Shown here piece by piece: positions 19,679-29,297 of a stretch of DNA of 37,567 bases. This stretch comes from an uncultured Paraglaciecola sp. (GTDB lineage Bacteria > Pseudomonadota > Gammaproteobacteria > Enterobacterales > Alteromonadaceae), in assembly GCF_913020055.1 (NCBI RefSeq), contig NZ_CAJWCF010000043.1, positions 1-37,567 on the forward strand, in the 5' to 3' direction. The notes beneath the pieces are model-generated. The model did not search any database. It saw only the letters and a list, made by a program, of their open reading frames with translations, and was not told where the DNA came from. The position numbers and the translations under genes were made by a program. Numbering within the stretch: position 1 is the stretch's first letter; every line of letters starts with the position of its first letter.

Positions 19679-20377
19679 ATGTCCGACGCTAAACCACAAA
19701 AACAATCAGGCCTACTAGGTAATCTAGCCTTTAATATCATTATACCTGTGGTGATTTTAACCAATCTCAGCAGTGATGAATATTTGGGGCCTGCTTGGAG
19801 TATTGTGGCAGCGCTGATATTCCCTATTGGTTTTGGCATTTGGGATCTAAAACAAACCTCTAAAATTAATCCGTTTTCAGTACTTGGCATAGTCAGCGTT
19901 TTCTTAACTGGCGGTATAAGTTTGTTAGAGCTTCCAGCGGAATATATTGCAATAAAAGAAGCGACTATCCCTGGGATTATTGGTATTGCGGTGCTGATTA
20001 CTCAGAGAACCAGTAAACCGCTTCTTAAGGTATTTGTGTTAAGTGAACAAATTATTAATTGGGAAAACCTCAATCAATCTTTAGCCAACTCTGGCACTTC
20101 TGATACTTTTGAGAAAAAAATGGCGATCAGCTCTTATATTGTCGCTGGTTCCTTTTTCTTATCTGCAGCACTAAATTACATTTTGGCTAAAGTCATATTA
20201 GTCAGCCCTCCAGGTACAACTGAATACACCGAAGAGCTAGGTAGAATGACGGCTTTGAGTTACCCAGTGATTGTGATCCCCAGCATGCTGATGTTGATTG
20301 CAGCGCTATGGTACATATTTTCGCAGATTAAAAAACTGACAGGCGAAGATCTAGAACACTTCTTGGCGGATGTCTAA
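19679..20377 (+). CDS. VC0807-like polytopic membrane protein
   Basis: 232 residues with about six hydrophobic stretches (roughly 15-30, 38-55, 63-80, 93-110, 148-168, 196-216). The pattern LAFNIIIPVVIL, near the N-terminus, and GPAWSIVAALIFPIGFGIWD fit the family NCBI calls VC0807, which has no known function. Many start with a short hydrophilic tail as here (MSDAKPQKQSGLLG). It lies 57 bp after the rhomboid gene and 66 bp before the ABC ATPase, so its operon membership is uncertain. Confidence 0.8.
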   Translation: MSDAKPQKQSGLLGNLAFNIIIPVVILTNLSSDEYLGPAWSIVAALIFPIGFGIWDLKQTSKINPFSVLGIVSVFLTGGISLLELPAEYIAIKEATIPGIIGIAVLITQRTSKPLLKVFVLSEQIINWENLNQSLANSGTSDTFEKKMAISSYIVAGSFFLSAALNYILAKVILVSPPGTTEYTEELGRMTALSYPVIVIPSMLMLIAALWYIFSQIKKLTGEDLEHFLADV

Positions 20378-20443
20378 GCCCGGAACTTATTCACTGTTTT
20401 AACCTAATGATAGTATCCAGCATAGCCAAAGAATAAGGCAGAT

Positions 20444-21133
20444 ATGATTAAAATTAGCGGCTTAGTCAAACAGATTACTGATGGTCATTCGAACAAAAAC
20501 ATCTTAGATGAACTCGACTTTCAACTAGGGGCCAATCAATCTGTGGCCATTAGTGGAGATTCAGGCTCGGGCAAGTCAACCTTACTCAATATTCTGGCTG
20601 CATTAGATAACGCTGATAAAGGTGTGATTGAAGTGGCAGGTCTAACGCTTAATAGCATGAATGAAGCGCAGGCCGATCAGTACCGCAAAAAACACTTGGG
20701 CATAGTGTTCCAGCAGTTTAATTTAATTGATTGTTTATCTGTTTGGGACAACATTACCTTCCCAGCCAGATTGAATGGTTTGCCTATTGGCAAGTACCAC
20801 ACAGAATTATTAGAGCAGTTAGGCTTAGGTTCACACAAAAACAAACTGCCGGTCAATTTATCTGGCGGAGAACAACAACGGGTTGCAATTGCCAGAGCCT
20901 TATCCCATAAACCCAAGTTAGTATTAGCCGATGAGCCCACTGGCAATTTAGACGACAACAACAGCCAACTGGTGAGTGAGTTATTATTCGGATTATGCAA
21001 GCAACTGGGCTTAACCTTAGTGGTTGTCACTCACAGTCCAAAGGTAGCTGCTTTTGCAGATAAACGATTATTGTTACAACAAGGACGGCTGCATAACCAC
21101 CCAAATCAGATTTCAAACTTCGTACCTGCCTGA
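20444..21133 (+). CDS. ABC transporter ATP-binding protein, LolD/MacB type (AttE-like)
   Basis: 229 residues, a single nucleotide-binding domain. Walker A is SGDSGSGKST (37-46), the Q-loop FQQFNL (89-94), the signature LSGGEQQR (139-146), and Walker B LVLADEPTGNLD (159-170). The H-loop is in VVVTHS. Insert and signature types match the FtsX-permease class (LolD, MacB, FtsE). The permease gene starts 2 bp after its stop, so the two form one transporter. Confidence 0.95.
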   Translation: MIKISGLVKQITDGHSNKNILDELDFQLGANQSVAISGDSGSGKSTLLNILAALDNADKGVIEVAGLTLNSMNEAQADQYRKKHLGIVFQQFNLIDCLSVWDNITFPARLNGLPIGKYHTELLEQLGLGSHKNKLPVNLSGGEQQRVAIARALSHKPKLVLADEPTGNLDDNNSQLVSELLFGLCKQLGLTLVVVTHSPKVAAFADKRLLLQQGRLHNHPNQISNFVPA

Positions 21134-21135
21134 CT

Positions 21136-23643
21136 ATGGCGCCTCTACTAAAACTAATTTGGGCCAGTTACCAACAAAATACATTTCGCGTGGCACTGGT
21201 GTTAATTGCATTAGTCACCGCTTGCGCTGGCCTTAGTGCAGTATTGGTGATCAACAGCGCCGCAAAAAATAGCTATAAATCTGCTAGTCAGCCTTTTTTA
21301 CAACAGGTTGAACACCGCATCATAGCGAAGACTGGACATGCCTTGAGTAAAGAGGATTTTGCATCACTTCGTCGTTCGGGCTTCTCGCAACTTATCCCGG
21401 TATTGCGTGGTTTTCAGAGTATTAAACATCCAAATACAGGTAAAACCCTACGAATATCACTATTAGGCATAGATACATTTTCGATTATCAGTTATTCCGC
21501 CAGTCACAGCATACAAGTCGCGAAAACTAGTCCCAACAGCACTACACAGGAGCTAGGTCAATTATGGCGCCCTCCCTTTACTAGTGTGATCCACCCTAAT
21601 TTTGCGGCCGAGCTAAACGTTGTAAACGGCCAAATTTTATCGCTTAAAAACAATCAGCTTTTACCAAAATTAGCGGTTACAGCTATTGCTGGAATAGGAC
21701 GAGAGATCGTCATGGACATTGGGCAACTACAACAAGTATTAGGCACATCAAAAATTAGTGAGATTTTAGTTGTAGGTGAAACAAATGAAGAACACAGCAA
21801 AACATTAAAAGTCGCCTTGCCAGAGCACCTTCGTCTTGAAAAAATCAATACTGGTGAGCAAGCGCAGCAACTCACAGGTAGTTTTCACCTTAACCTATTG
21901 GCAATGGCATGTTTGATGTTTGTGGTGTGTATGTTTGTTGTTATGAATGCCTTACATTTATTAATAATGAAACGCTGGCAAAACTTGCGTATCGCTCGTC
22001 AATTGGGCGTATCGAGAAAAAAAATATATTGGGCACAGGGAGCTGAGTTAGTACTAATTAGCTTAATTTGCGCACCACTTGGTGCCATTGCCGGCGTGTT
22101 CTTAGCTCAATTAGCATCGCCTGTTGTATCACTCACATTACAAAGTCTATTTGATGTGCGCATAGGTTACTCACCTGTAGCCTATGTAAGTTTAATGACT
22201 CAATGCTTCGCGGCCTGTCTTTTGGGCGCATTGGCCGCGGCCATTTTGCCAATGTGGCAATTGAATACTAGATTGGCACTTCGCAACTTGAGTGTCAGTG
22301 TTAACACAAGCCATCTACCTTGGTTGTATACCAGTATCATATTAGGCTTATTTTCGGTGACGCTAGGATATTTTTCTTGGAGCATGCTGATGAGTTTTAG
22401 CGCTATTGCAATAGGTATTTTTGCCGGTTGTAGCCTGCTAATTTATATCGTACCCAAAAGTCTAAACATGCTGTTCAACAGCCTGCCCAAGCACTGGGTG
22501 TTATTTCGATGGATGGCGGCAGATGGCGTGCGTTTATCGCAGAAAAGTAAAATTGCCTACTGTGCATTTTTTATTGCGCTTACCAGCAATATTGGTATGA
22601 ATTTGATGGTTGATAGTTTTCGCCAAGCCACACAGCAATGGCTCACTCAACGCTTAGTCGCCGATCAATATGTATCAACTCCAACTCCAAAAGTGTTTAC
22701 TCAGTGGTTAGCGACACAGGACATTGATGTAGAAGTAATCGAGCGCAAAGGCCTAGATGCCGTTTTGCTAAATAAGCCAATCAGTCAAAACAAAAATCAA
22801 ACAAACATAGAGCTAAGATCGTATCCCAGCAGTAAGCTTTATCAAGAAGCGATGTTACTTGAACAACAACAAGTGAATGTTTGGCAAATATTCACAGAAG
22901 GAAAGGGAGTACTGGTTAATCAGCAATTGGCTTTACGTCATGGCTTAACGCTGGGTCAAAAGTTGAATTTTCAGGTTGAATCAAGTCAGCCTGAAACTAA
23001 ACAAATAGTGGGGATCTATTACGATTACGGAAATCAAACAGCCCAAGCTTTGCTTGCGTTAGATTTTTTCTCCAAATATAACGCTAACACCTCTCTTTTT
23101 GCTCTGCATTTTGCTTCCAAGCAACAGCAAAATCTATTTACCAAGCAACTAGCGACTGCCTCGATATCGAATCAGGTCAGGTCAATACCAACCCGCGAAC
23201 TATTGACCTTATCAATGCAAACATTTGAACGTACATTTGTGATTACAGATGGTTTAAACATCGTGACTTTATTAGTTGCCGCATTGTCTTTAGCTACCTC
23301 AGTGCTGATGATTGATCTAGATAATCGACCACAAAGAGCATTATTACGAAGCATGGGGGTGGGTAAGTATCAAATAACGGGGTTATCACTATTACAATAC
23401 ACTTTACTCAGTTTACTAACTTGTTTAGTCGCATTGCCATTTGGTATGGGTTTAACTTGGCTGTTGATCAACTTAATTAATGTGCAAGCATTTAGTTGGA
23501 GTTACCCCTTACTGATTACGCCTTATAAACTGTTTTCGGCTGGAGTGATGAGTGTGCTTTTAATCGTGTTAGTCGTCGCTCTTCCACTATATAAATTGAG
23601 TCGGCGTAAACTCGTTGAGGATATAAAATGTTTGAGTTTCTAA
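21136..23643 (+). CDS. Large FtsX-type ABC permease (two-repeat, AttF/AttG-like)
   Basis: 835 residues. Membrane helix about 18-40 is followed by a ~200-residue periplasmic domain. A group of helices around 253-275, 300-325 and 350-375 (the first FtsX domain) is followed by further helices, then a second extracytoplasmic domain (about 500-690) and a second FtsX domain at 707-725, 750-780 and 798-822. This is the architecture of lipoprotein/lipid exporter permeases with two FtsX repeats. The start overlaps almost with the ATPase stop and the 3' end overlaps the next gene by 16 nt. The substrate is not determinable. Confidence 0.92.
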   Translation: MAPLLKLIWASYQQNTFRVALVLIALVTACAGLSAVLVINSAAKNSYKSASQPFLQQVEHRIIAKTGHALSKEDFASLRRSGFSQLIPVLRGFQSIKHPNTGKTLRISLLGIDTFSIISYSASHSIQVAKTSPNSTTQELGQLWRPPFTSVIHPNFAAELNVVNGQILSLKNNQLLPKLAVTAIAGIGREIVMDIGQLQQVLGTSKISEILVVGETNEEHSKTLKVALPEHLRLEKINTGEQAQQLTGSFHLNLLAMACLMFVVCMFVVMNALHLLIMKRWQNLRIARQLGVSRKKIYWAQGAELVLISLICAPLGAIAGVFLAQLASPVVSLTLQSLFDVRIGYSPVAYVSLMTQCFAACLLGALAAAILPMWQLNTRLALRNLSVSVNTSHLPWLYTSIILGLFSVTLGYFSWSMLMSFSAIAIGIFAGCSLLIYIVPKSLNMLFNSLPKHWVLFRWMAADGVRLSQKSKIAYCAFFIALTSNIGMNLMVDSFRQATQQWLTQRLVADQYVSTPTPKVFTQWLATQDIDVEVIERKGLDAVLLNKPISQNKNQTNIELRSYPSSKLYQEAMLLEQQQVNVWQIFTEGKGVLVNQQLALRHGLTLGQKLNFQVESSQPETKQIVGIYYDYGNQTAQALLALDFFSKYNANTSLFALHFASKQQQNLFTKQLATASISNQVRSIPTRELLTLSMQTFERTFVITDGLNIVTLLVAALSLATSVLMIDLDNRPQRALLRSMGVGKYQITGLSLLQYTLLSLLTCLVALPFGMGLTWLLINLINVQAFSWSYPLLITPYKLFSAGVMSVLLIVLVVALPLYKLSRRKLVEDIKCLSF

Positions 23644-24773
23644 GCAAATATCTTCTGCTGATATTGATCATTGGTATAACAGCTTGCTCTAAACACTCAG
23701 ATACCGGTGAGAATAACACCCAAGAAAACAGCGCCATATTTAGTGGCTTGAGTCGATATTCGATAGAGCAGGAATCACTGTCAAATTCTGCTGAAGCAAA
23801 CGCACCTAAAAAAAACTGGGCTAATGTTGTCCCTGGATATGATATTTCTTTTCCTTTTGACCACGCCAGCCACCCAGAATTTGCGGTGGAATGGTGGTAT
23901 ATCACAGCCAATTTAACTGACACAAAAAATAATACTTATGCCTTACAATGGACACTGTTTCGGTTTGCCAGCGACACTCCAAACACACCTTGGGCTAACA
24001 CCCAGCAGTATATGGGACATGTGGGGTTAAGAGATGGCGAACATGCTTGGTTTGAAGAACGTTTTGCCCGTGGTGGTGTGGGTAATGCAGGGATATCCAC
24101 TGAACCATTTAATGCATTTATTGATGAATGGCAATGGCTTGCGCAGTCAGCCAAGATGTTTCCGTCGACGCTAGAATTGACAATCGATTCACAGATAAAG
24201 GCAAACTTGAACTTTACCGCAGACAAACCTTTAGTAAAACATGGCGAACAGGGTTTTAGTCGTAAATTAAGACACTCTGATCAAGCCTCTTATTATTATA
24301 GTCAGCCACATATTCAAGTGTCTGGGGAACTACAACTTCCAAATGGAATAGTTGAGGTTTCAGGCAACGCTTGGTTTGATCATGAATGGACCTCGCAATA
24401 TATGAGCCCACAAGCCTTAGGGTGGGATTGGTTTTCCATACACTTTGATGATGGCAGCAAATTGATGTTGTTTAATATGCGCTCGAAGGGCACTCAGGAT
24501 TTCTGGTCAGGTACATTAGTGACAAAAAATGGCGCAACAATACATTTAGATGAGTCTGCGATACAGGCAGAAGTAGTTAAACGAAATAAAGTAGAAGGGC
24601 GTATGTTGCCATTGCACTGGTCGATTCAACTACCTAAACAGCAGTACAATATTCAAATTGCGCCCATGCAAACCAACCAGTGGAACCCGGGGATATTTTC
24701 ATATTACGAAGGAGGAACTGTGATTTCAGGCTCTCATACAGGAGTAGGTTTTATTGAACTAACTGGGTATTAG
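23628..24773 (+). CDS. Lipocalin-like CrtC/AttH family lipoprotein
   Basis: 381 residues. A short signal with lipobox ITAC (Cys20) marks a lipoprotein. The body has the CrtC/AttH N-terminal hallmark FAVEWWYITANL (about 85-96), a second conserved FDHEWTSQYMSPQALGWDWF segment (about 251-270), and GTVISGSHTGVGFIELTGY at the end. The fold is a tandem lipocalin, known from carotenoid 1,2-hydratase and AttH. Its start lies inside the permease stop region, so it is translationally coupled and most likely handles the exporter's hydrophobic cargo. Confidence 0.9.
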   Translation: MFEFLSKYLLLILIIGITACSKHSDTGENNTQENSAIFSGLSRYSIEQESLSNSAEANAPKKNWANVVPGYDISFPFDHASHPEFAVEWWYITANLTDTKNNTYALQWTLFRFASDTPNTPWANTQQYMGHVGLRDGEHAWFEERFARGGVGNAGISTEPFNAFIDEWQWLAQSAKMFPSTLELTIDSQIKANLNFTADKPLVKHGEQGFSRKLRHSDQASYYYSQPHIQVSGELQLPNGIVEVSGNAWFDHEWTSQYMSPQALGWDWFSIHFDDGSKLMLFNMRSKGTQDFWSGTLVTKNGATIHLDESAIQAEVVKRNKVEGRMLPLHWSIQLPKQQYNIQIAPMQTNQWNPGIFSYYEGGTVISGSHTGVGFIELTGY

Positions 24774-24801
24774 CTGGCACGTTATCCAAGCGTACCAGCT
24801 A
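24771..24801. other. Hairpin between convergent genes
   Basis: TAGCTGG (24771-24777) pairs with CCAGCTA (24795-24801), plus an inner ACG/CGT. It begins at the lipoprotein stop codon and lies before the end of the opposite-strand phosphatase gene. A T-run is missing on both sides, so efficient termination is uncertain. Confidence 0.4.
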
Positions 24802-24809
24802 GAAAAAGC

Positions 24810-26120
24810 CTACTTTTTGCCTTTTAATAACTCAAATATAGTTTCGGCAATTTGCGTATTGTCTAGATGTCCTATAAAGCGCTCACTTCCCGCACCTTTG
24901 GCAAAGACTTGTACGTCAACACCGGTATGTCCAGAGGTTGTCCAGCCAGTTTTTGAACGATTATCCAATATTTTAGAAATAGCTTTGTGAAAAGGTCTAA
25001 GCTTGTCAGATTTTACCCCATTGATGCTGGCTATTTCTTCATTGGTCAGTTCAAATCCCAGTAAATCAGTTGCCAACACAGCTCTGTCTTTCGCGGTAAT
25101 TAATTGTGTGGCTATCTGTGCAGGTGAAGCCTTTAGATTTTTCAGCCACTCTGGAAACCAGTTATAGTTACCATTGGCGCCAATACTTAAACCACCTGTG
25201 CTGTGGTCTGCAGTCAGCACCAAAAGTGTGTCAGGATTTTTTACAACATATTGCTCTAACCATTCTAAGGTCAACGCAAGGTCATGCATTTCGGCCATTG
25301 CAGAACCAATATCATTACTGTGTCCTGCCCAATCAATTTGGCTAGCTTCGATGAGTAAGAAGTAACCTTGATCGTTTTCCAGTTGACGGACCGCCGCTTT
25401 GGTTAATGTTGGGAGGCGCATCTGGTCATCACTGTCTAATGCCCAAGGTAAACCTGAATCGGCAAACAAACCCAATAAAGGTTTACCCGCAGTCACATTA
25501 TTAAGCTGGGTCAATTGGTCGACATATTGATATCCTGCCGCCTTAAACTGTTCGACCAAATTGCGGTCTTCCCTTATAAAATATTTCCAGCCACCCCCTA
25601 ACATCACGTCAAAAGTAAACACACCATTGGTTTTTTCATCGAAATAACTATCGGCTATTTGGTCGTAATTATGTCTACTTTCGTTGTGGGCACCAAAACT
25701 TGCTGGTGTGGCGTGATTGATTTGTGAGGTTACGGCAATCCCTGTTTTACGACCTTGGGTTTTCGCGAGCTCTAATACCGTTTGAACGGGATTTTTATCC
25801 GCATCTACAGCAATCGCTCCGTTATAGGTCTTAAACCCTGTTGCCAGGGCCGTAGCACCAGCAGCCGAATCAGTAACATAACCCGTGTCCATGTCAGGAT
25901 GCGTGCTGGCCATGCCTACCAATAATCTATCAAACACAGTCAATTCGACTTCAGGTGTATTCGGATTGTCAGCATACATACGATATGCAGTGGTATAAGC
26001 TGGACCCATACCATCCCCCACTATCATAATAATATTTTTAGGTGAATTACTGGCTAATGCAGAATGAGTTGATACTACTAATGCGGCTAATGCAGCTAAT
26101 CGAGTCGCAAGTTGCTTCAT
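24810..26120 (-). CDS. Secreted alkaline phosphatase
   Basis: 436 residues, with an N-terminal signal peptide (MKQLATRLAALAALVVSTHS, cleavage near ALAS). Metal-site Asp36 lies in NIIMIVGDGMG, nucleophile Ser85 in GYVTDSAAGATALATG, and downstream ligands in the HNESRHNYD, EASQIDWAGHSND, LVLTADHSTGG and SGHTGVDV segments. This is the PhoA superfamily pattern. It would release phosphate from organic phosphates in the periplasm. The gene stands between convergent attH and the upstream cheV; a 138-bp gap separates it from cheV, so it may have its own promoter. No PhoB box was seen. Confidence 0.96.
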   Translation of the reverse strand: MKQLATRLAALAALVVSTHSALASNSPKNIIMIVGDGMGPAYTTAYRMYADNPNTPEVELTVFDRLLVGMASTHPDMDTGYVTDSAAGATALATGFKTYNGAIAVDADKNPVQTVLELAKTQGRKTGIAVTSQINHATPASFGAHNESRHNYDQIADSYFDEKTNGVFTFDVMLGGGWKYFIREDRNLVEQFKAAGYQYVDQLTQLNNVTAGKPLLGLFADSGLPWALDSDDQMRLPTLTKAAVRQLENDQGYFLLIEASQIDWAGHSNDIGSAMAEMHDLALTLEWLEQYVVKNPDTLLVLTADHSTGGLSIGANGNYNWFPEWLKNLKASPAQIATQLITAKDRAVLATDLLGFELTNEEIASINGVKSDKLRPFHKAISKILDNRSKTGWTTSGHTGVDVQVFAKGAGSERFIGHLDNTQIAETIFELLKGKK

Positions 26121-26258
26121 CTGGTCTCCAATGATGAATATGATAATAAAAAAGTACTGTTAAATTATACGCTAGGTATAAGAGGAGGATTTAGTTAACT
26201 TCAGTATAAATGATACATATGAACAAAAAATGAAGGTATTAGCGTCTTTTTTAATAGA

Positions 26259-27212
26259 TCAACTTCCGTCCGCTAGTTTTTCACGCATTCTCTGCTGAAC
26301 TACATCTACTAACAAATCTGGCTGAAATTTAGAAATAAATCGATTACACCCCACCTTTTCAACCATTGCTTCATTAAAACTACCACTTAATGAAGTATTA
26401 AGTGCAATGAAAAGATCACTCATTCTCGGGTCTTGTCTAACTTCTGCAGTCAGCCGATAACCATCCATTTCTGGCATTTCAGCATCGGTAAACATCATCA
26501 AAATTTCGTCAGTGACTTTTTTACCTTCATCAGCCCAGCTCTTTAAGAGCGTCAATGCCTTTAATCCATCATTCTGCTCGATGATAACAAGACCTAACTG
26601 GGTAAGTGTTTCTCTCATTTGCCAGCGCGCTGTGGAAGAGTCATCCACTATCAATATTTTTTTGCCTTTTAGGTGGCTAGTAACTGTTTCATCTAAAACA
26701 TCTTCGGAGATAGTAGTGTCGTACTCGACAATTTCAGCCAATACTTTTTCTACATCAATGATTTCAACCAGTTCATTTTTACCTTCAACTTCGACCTGAG
26801 TAATGGCAGTTAAATAGTTATTTTTACCTGCTGTGCTAGGTGGCGGTTGAATATCGCTCCATGATGTATTGATAATACGCATCACTTGGCCAATCAAAAA
26901 TCCCTGCACACTGCGGTTATACTCAGTGATGATCACATTCTGTGCTTCGTACTCATCTTCATTAGTAGTGATTTTTATTGCAGACCTAAGATCAATAACC
27001 GGAATAGATGCGCCTCTGTAGTTAGTTACACCTTTGAGATGATGATGCGAACCAGGCATTTGATTCATTAACGGTACAGTAATGACTTCTCTAATCTTGA
27101 ATACATTTAATGCAAATGTGTGCCGTGAGCCCAATTTAAACATAAGCAACTCAAGTCTGTTTTCACCGACAAGTTTGGTACGTTGATCAATTGAAGACAT
27201 TAACTCTGACAT
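26259..27212 (-). CDS. cheV: Chemotaxis coupling protein CheV (CheW domain + receiver)
   Basis: 317 residues. The N-terminal CheW domain (about 15-165) includes FALNVFKIREVI and the RGASIPVIDLR motif. The C-terminal receiver (about 184-310) has acidic residues Asp190-Asp191, phosphoacceptor Asp243 in MMFTDAEMPEMDG, conserved Thr/Ser in ALNTSLSG, and Lys in FISKFQPD. CheV couples chemoreceptors to CheA and tunes adaptation by phosphorylation. With the CHASE3 receptor at 10012 it indicates chemotaxis, but the main che operon is not in the window. Confidence 0.96.
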   Translation of the reverse strand: MSELMSSIDQRTKLVGENRLELLMFKLGSRHTFALNVFKIREVITVPLMNQMPGSHHHLKGVTNYRGASIPVIDLRSAIKITTNEDEYEAQNVIITEYNRSVQGFLIGQVMRIINTSWSDIQPPPSTAGKNNYLTAITQVEVEGKNELVEIIDVEKVLAEIVEYDTTISEDVLDETVTSHLKGKKILIVDDSSTARWQMRETLTQLGLVIIEQNDGLKALTLLKSWADEGKKVTDEILMMFTDAEMPEMDGYRLTAEVRQDPRMSDLFIALNTSLSGSFNEAMVEKVGCNRFISKFQPDLLVDVVQQRMREKLADGS

Positions 27213-27473
27213 ACACGCTCTCTAGTTGATTTATTTACAATAAAAAACAGGTAATAGTACACCTGTAAACAGTATCAATAGTAGACACTTCCAAACAAAA
27301 TTACCTAACAAACAGCCTAACAGCCTTAAACCATCATTCACACAAGCTATGATGAAGATACTTAATATAGATTATAAATATGCATAATTCCTATATAAGA
27401 TGTTTATCAACAGCAACCCACTACACTTTATCGGTTGTTTTAATTTTTACCTTACTGTTATAGGAATATTCAA

Positions 27474-29075
27474 ATGTCACAATATCAAAATGATGTTAAA
27501 CAGATTGCAGAACTCAGATCAACCAAAGCGGGTGCTTGGAACGCAATCGACCCAGACTATGCTGCTCGAATGAAAGCACAAAATCGTTTTAAGACCGGAT
27601 TGGATATTGCAAAGTACACCGCAGCTATCATGCGTAAAGATATGCAAGAATATGATGCTGACTCAAGCCAATATACCCAATCGTTAGGTTGTTGGCATGG
27701 TTTTATTGGACAACAAAAAATGTTGGCCGTAAAAAAACATCAAGGCACCACAGATAAAAGTTATTTGTACTTATCTGGATGGATGGTTGCAGCCTTACGT
27801 TCAGAGTTTGGCCCTTTGCCAGACCAATCTATGCACGAAAAGACTTCAGTAGCAGCGTTAATAGAAGAACTCTACACTTTCTTACGCCAAGCCGATGCGC
27901 GTGAATTGGGTGACCTATTCAGACAACTGGATGACGCCAAGCAGCAAGGCCAGGATACTACAGCGATCCAACAGTCTATTGATAACTATGAAACTCACGT
28001 TGTACCTATTATTGCTGATATTGATGCAGGATTCGGCAATGAAGAAGCCACCTATTTGCTTGCTAAAAAACTGATTGAAGCAGGAGCTTGCTGCATTCAA
28101 ATAGAAAACCAAGTATCTGATGCTAAACAGTGTGGACATCAGGATGGCAAGGTGACAGTGCCACATGAAGACTTTTTAGCCAAAATAAACGCAGTACGTT
28201 ACGCATTTTTAGAGCTAGGAGTTGATGACGGGGTAATCGTTGCACGTACCGACTCTTTAGGTGCGGGGCTGACGCAAAAAATACCTGTATCACAGAAGCC
28301 GGGCGACTTAGCAGCACAATACAACGCTTTTCTTAATGCCAGCGAAGTGAAATCAATCGATGAATTAACAGATGGTGACTCTGTTCTTAAACAAAATGGC
28401 AAGTTAGTTAAACCGGTGCGTTTACCTAATGGCTTATACAAGTTTCAAGAAAACACTGGTTTCGATCGCGTAGTACTGGACTGTATAACGTCATTGCAAA
28501 ATGGTGCTGATTTGCTGTGGATTGAAACAGAAAAACCGCATGTTGGCCAAATCGGCGATATGGTAAGGGCGATAAGAGCAGAAATTCCTAATGCTAAATT
28601 GGTGTATAACAATTCACCTTCATTCAACTGGACATTGAACTTCCGTCAGCAAATATTTGACACTTGGTCAGAAGCCGGTAAAGACACTAGCAAATATGTA
28701 AGAGACGAATTAATGTCAGTTACCTATGATGACTCAGATTTGGCACTTGAAGCGGATGAAAAAATCAGAACGTTCCAGGCTGACGCGGCAAGAGAAGCGG
28801 GTATATTCCATCACTTGATTACCTTACCGACTTACCACACAGCTGCCTTGTCTACTGATAATCTAGCTAAAGGATATTTTGGTGACGAAGGTATGTTGGC
28901 ATACGTTAAAGGTGTGCAGCGTAAAGAAATTAGACAAGGCCTAGCGTGTGTTAAACACCAAGCGATGGCTGGCTCTAACATGGGTGATGATCATAAAGAA
29001 TACTTCTCTGGTGAACAGGCTCTTAAGGCCTCTGGTGAAGACAATACTATGAATCAATTTGACGCAGCCGGTTAA
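27474..29075 (+). CDS. aceA: Isocitrate lyase (long, Pseudomonas/Colwellia type)
   Basis: 533 residues, longer than the ~434 of the E. coli enzyme and typical for the family found in Pseudomonas and cold marine bacteria. It splits isocitrate into succinate and glyoxylate. The active-site loop is KQCGHQDGK with catalytic Cys220; the neighbouring VPIIADIDAGFGNEEATYLL binds the Mg2+-substrate, and NNSPSFNWT is also conserved. AGGAA precedes the ATG. With the downstream LysR gene and glcB it makes a glyoxylate-bypass group for growth on acetate and fatty acids. Confidence 0.97.
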   Translation: MSQYQNDVKQIAELRSTKAGAWNAIDPDYAARMKAQNRFKTGLDIAKYTAAIMRKDMQEYDADSSQYTQSLGCWHGFIGQQKMLAVKKHQGTTDKSYLYLSGWMVAALRSEFGPLPDQSMHEKTSVAALIEELYTFLRQADARELGDLFRQLDDAKQQGQDTTAIQQSIDNYETHVVPIIADIDAGFGNEEATYLLAKKLIEAGACCIQIENQVSDAKQCGHQDGKVTVPHEDFLAKINAVRYAFLELGVDDGVIVARTDSLGAGLTQKIPVSQKPGDLAAQYNAFLNASEVKSIDELTDGDSVLKQNGKLVKPVRLPNGLYKFQENTGFDRVVLDCITSLQNGADLLWIETEKPHVGQIGDMVRAIRAEIPNAKLVYNNSPSFNWTLNFRQQIFDTWSEAGKDTSKYVRDELMSVTYDDSDLALEADEKIRTFQADAAREAGIFHHLITLPTYHTAALSTDNLAKGYFGDEGMLAYVKGVQRKEIRQGLACVKHQAMAGSNMGDDHKEYFSGEQALKASGEDNTMNQFDAAG

Positions 29076-29091
29076 TTATCTAGTTAACATT

Positions 29092-29123
29092 CGATAGCTT
29101 GCAGTAGTGACTGTAAGCTATCG
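29092..29123 (+). other. Stable hairpin after aceA
   Basis: A 14-bp stem (29092-29105 with 29110-29123), one G:U pair, loop AGTG, lies 17 bp past the stop. It has no T-run, so it more likely protects the 3' end or acts as a weak terminator between aceA and the LysR gene. Confidence 0.5.
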
Positions 29124-29297
29124 CTATCATTCAATAAATCAATACCAAAAATAGTCTACCAACAAACTTCAACTCACAGCCCTTCTGTAATTAAAGAATA
29201 ACCAACTGTTTTTTAACAATAATTTTATATTTAGAAAAAATATCAAATACTGATAACATTCTACAATTGCATCAGTTTTCACAAAGAGATAATAATC

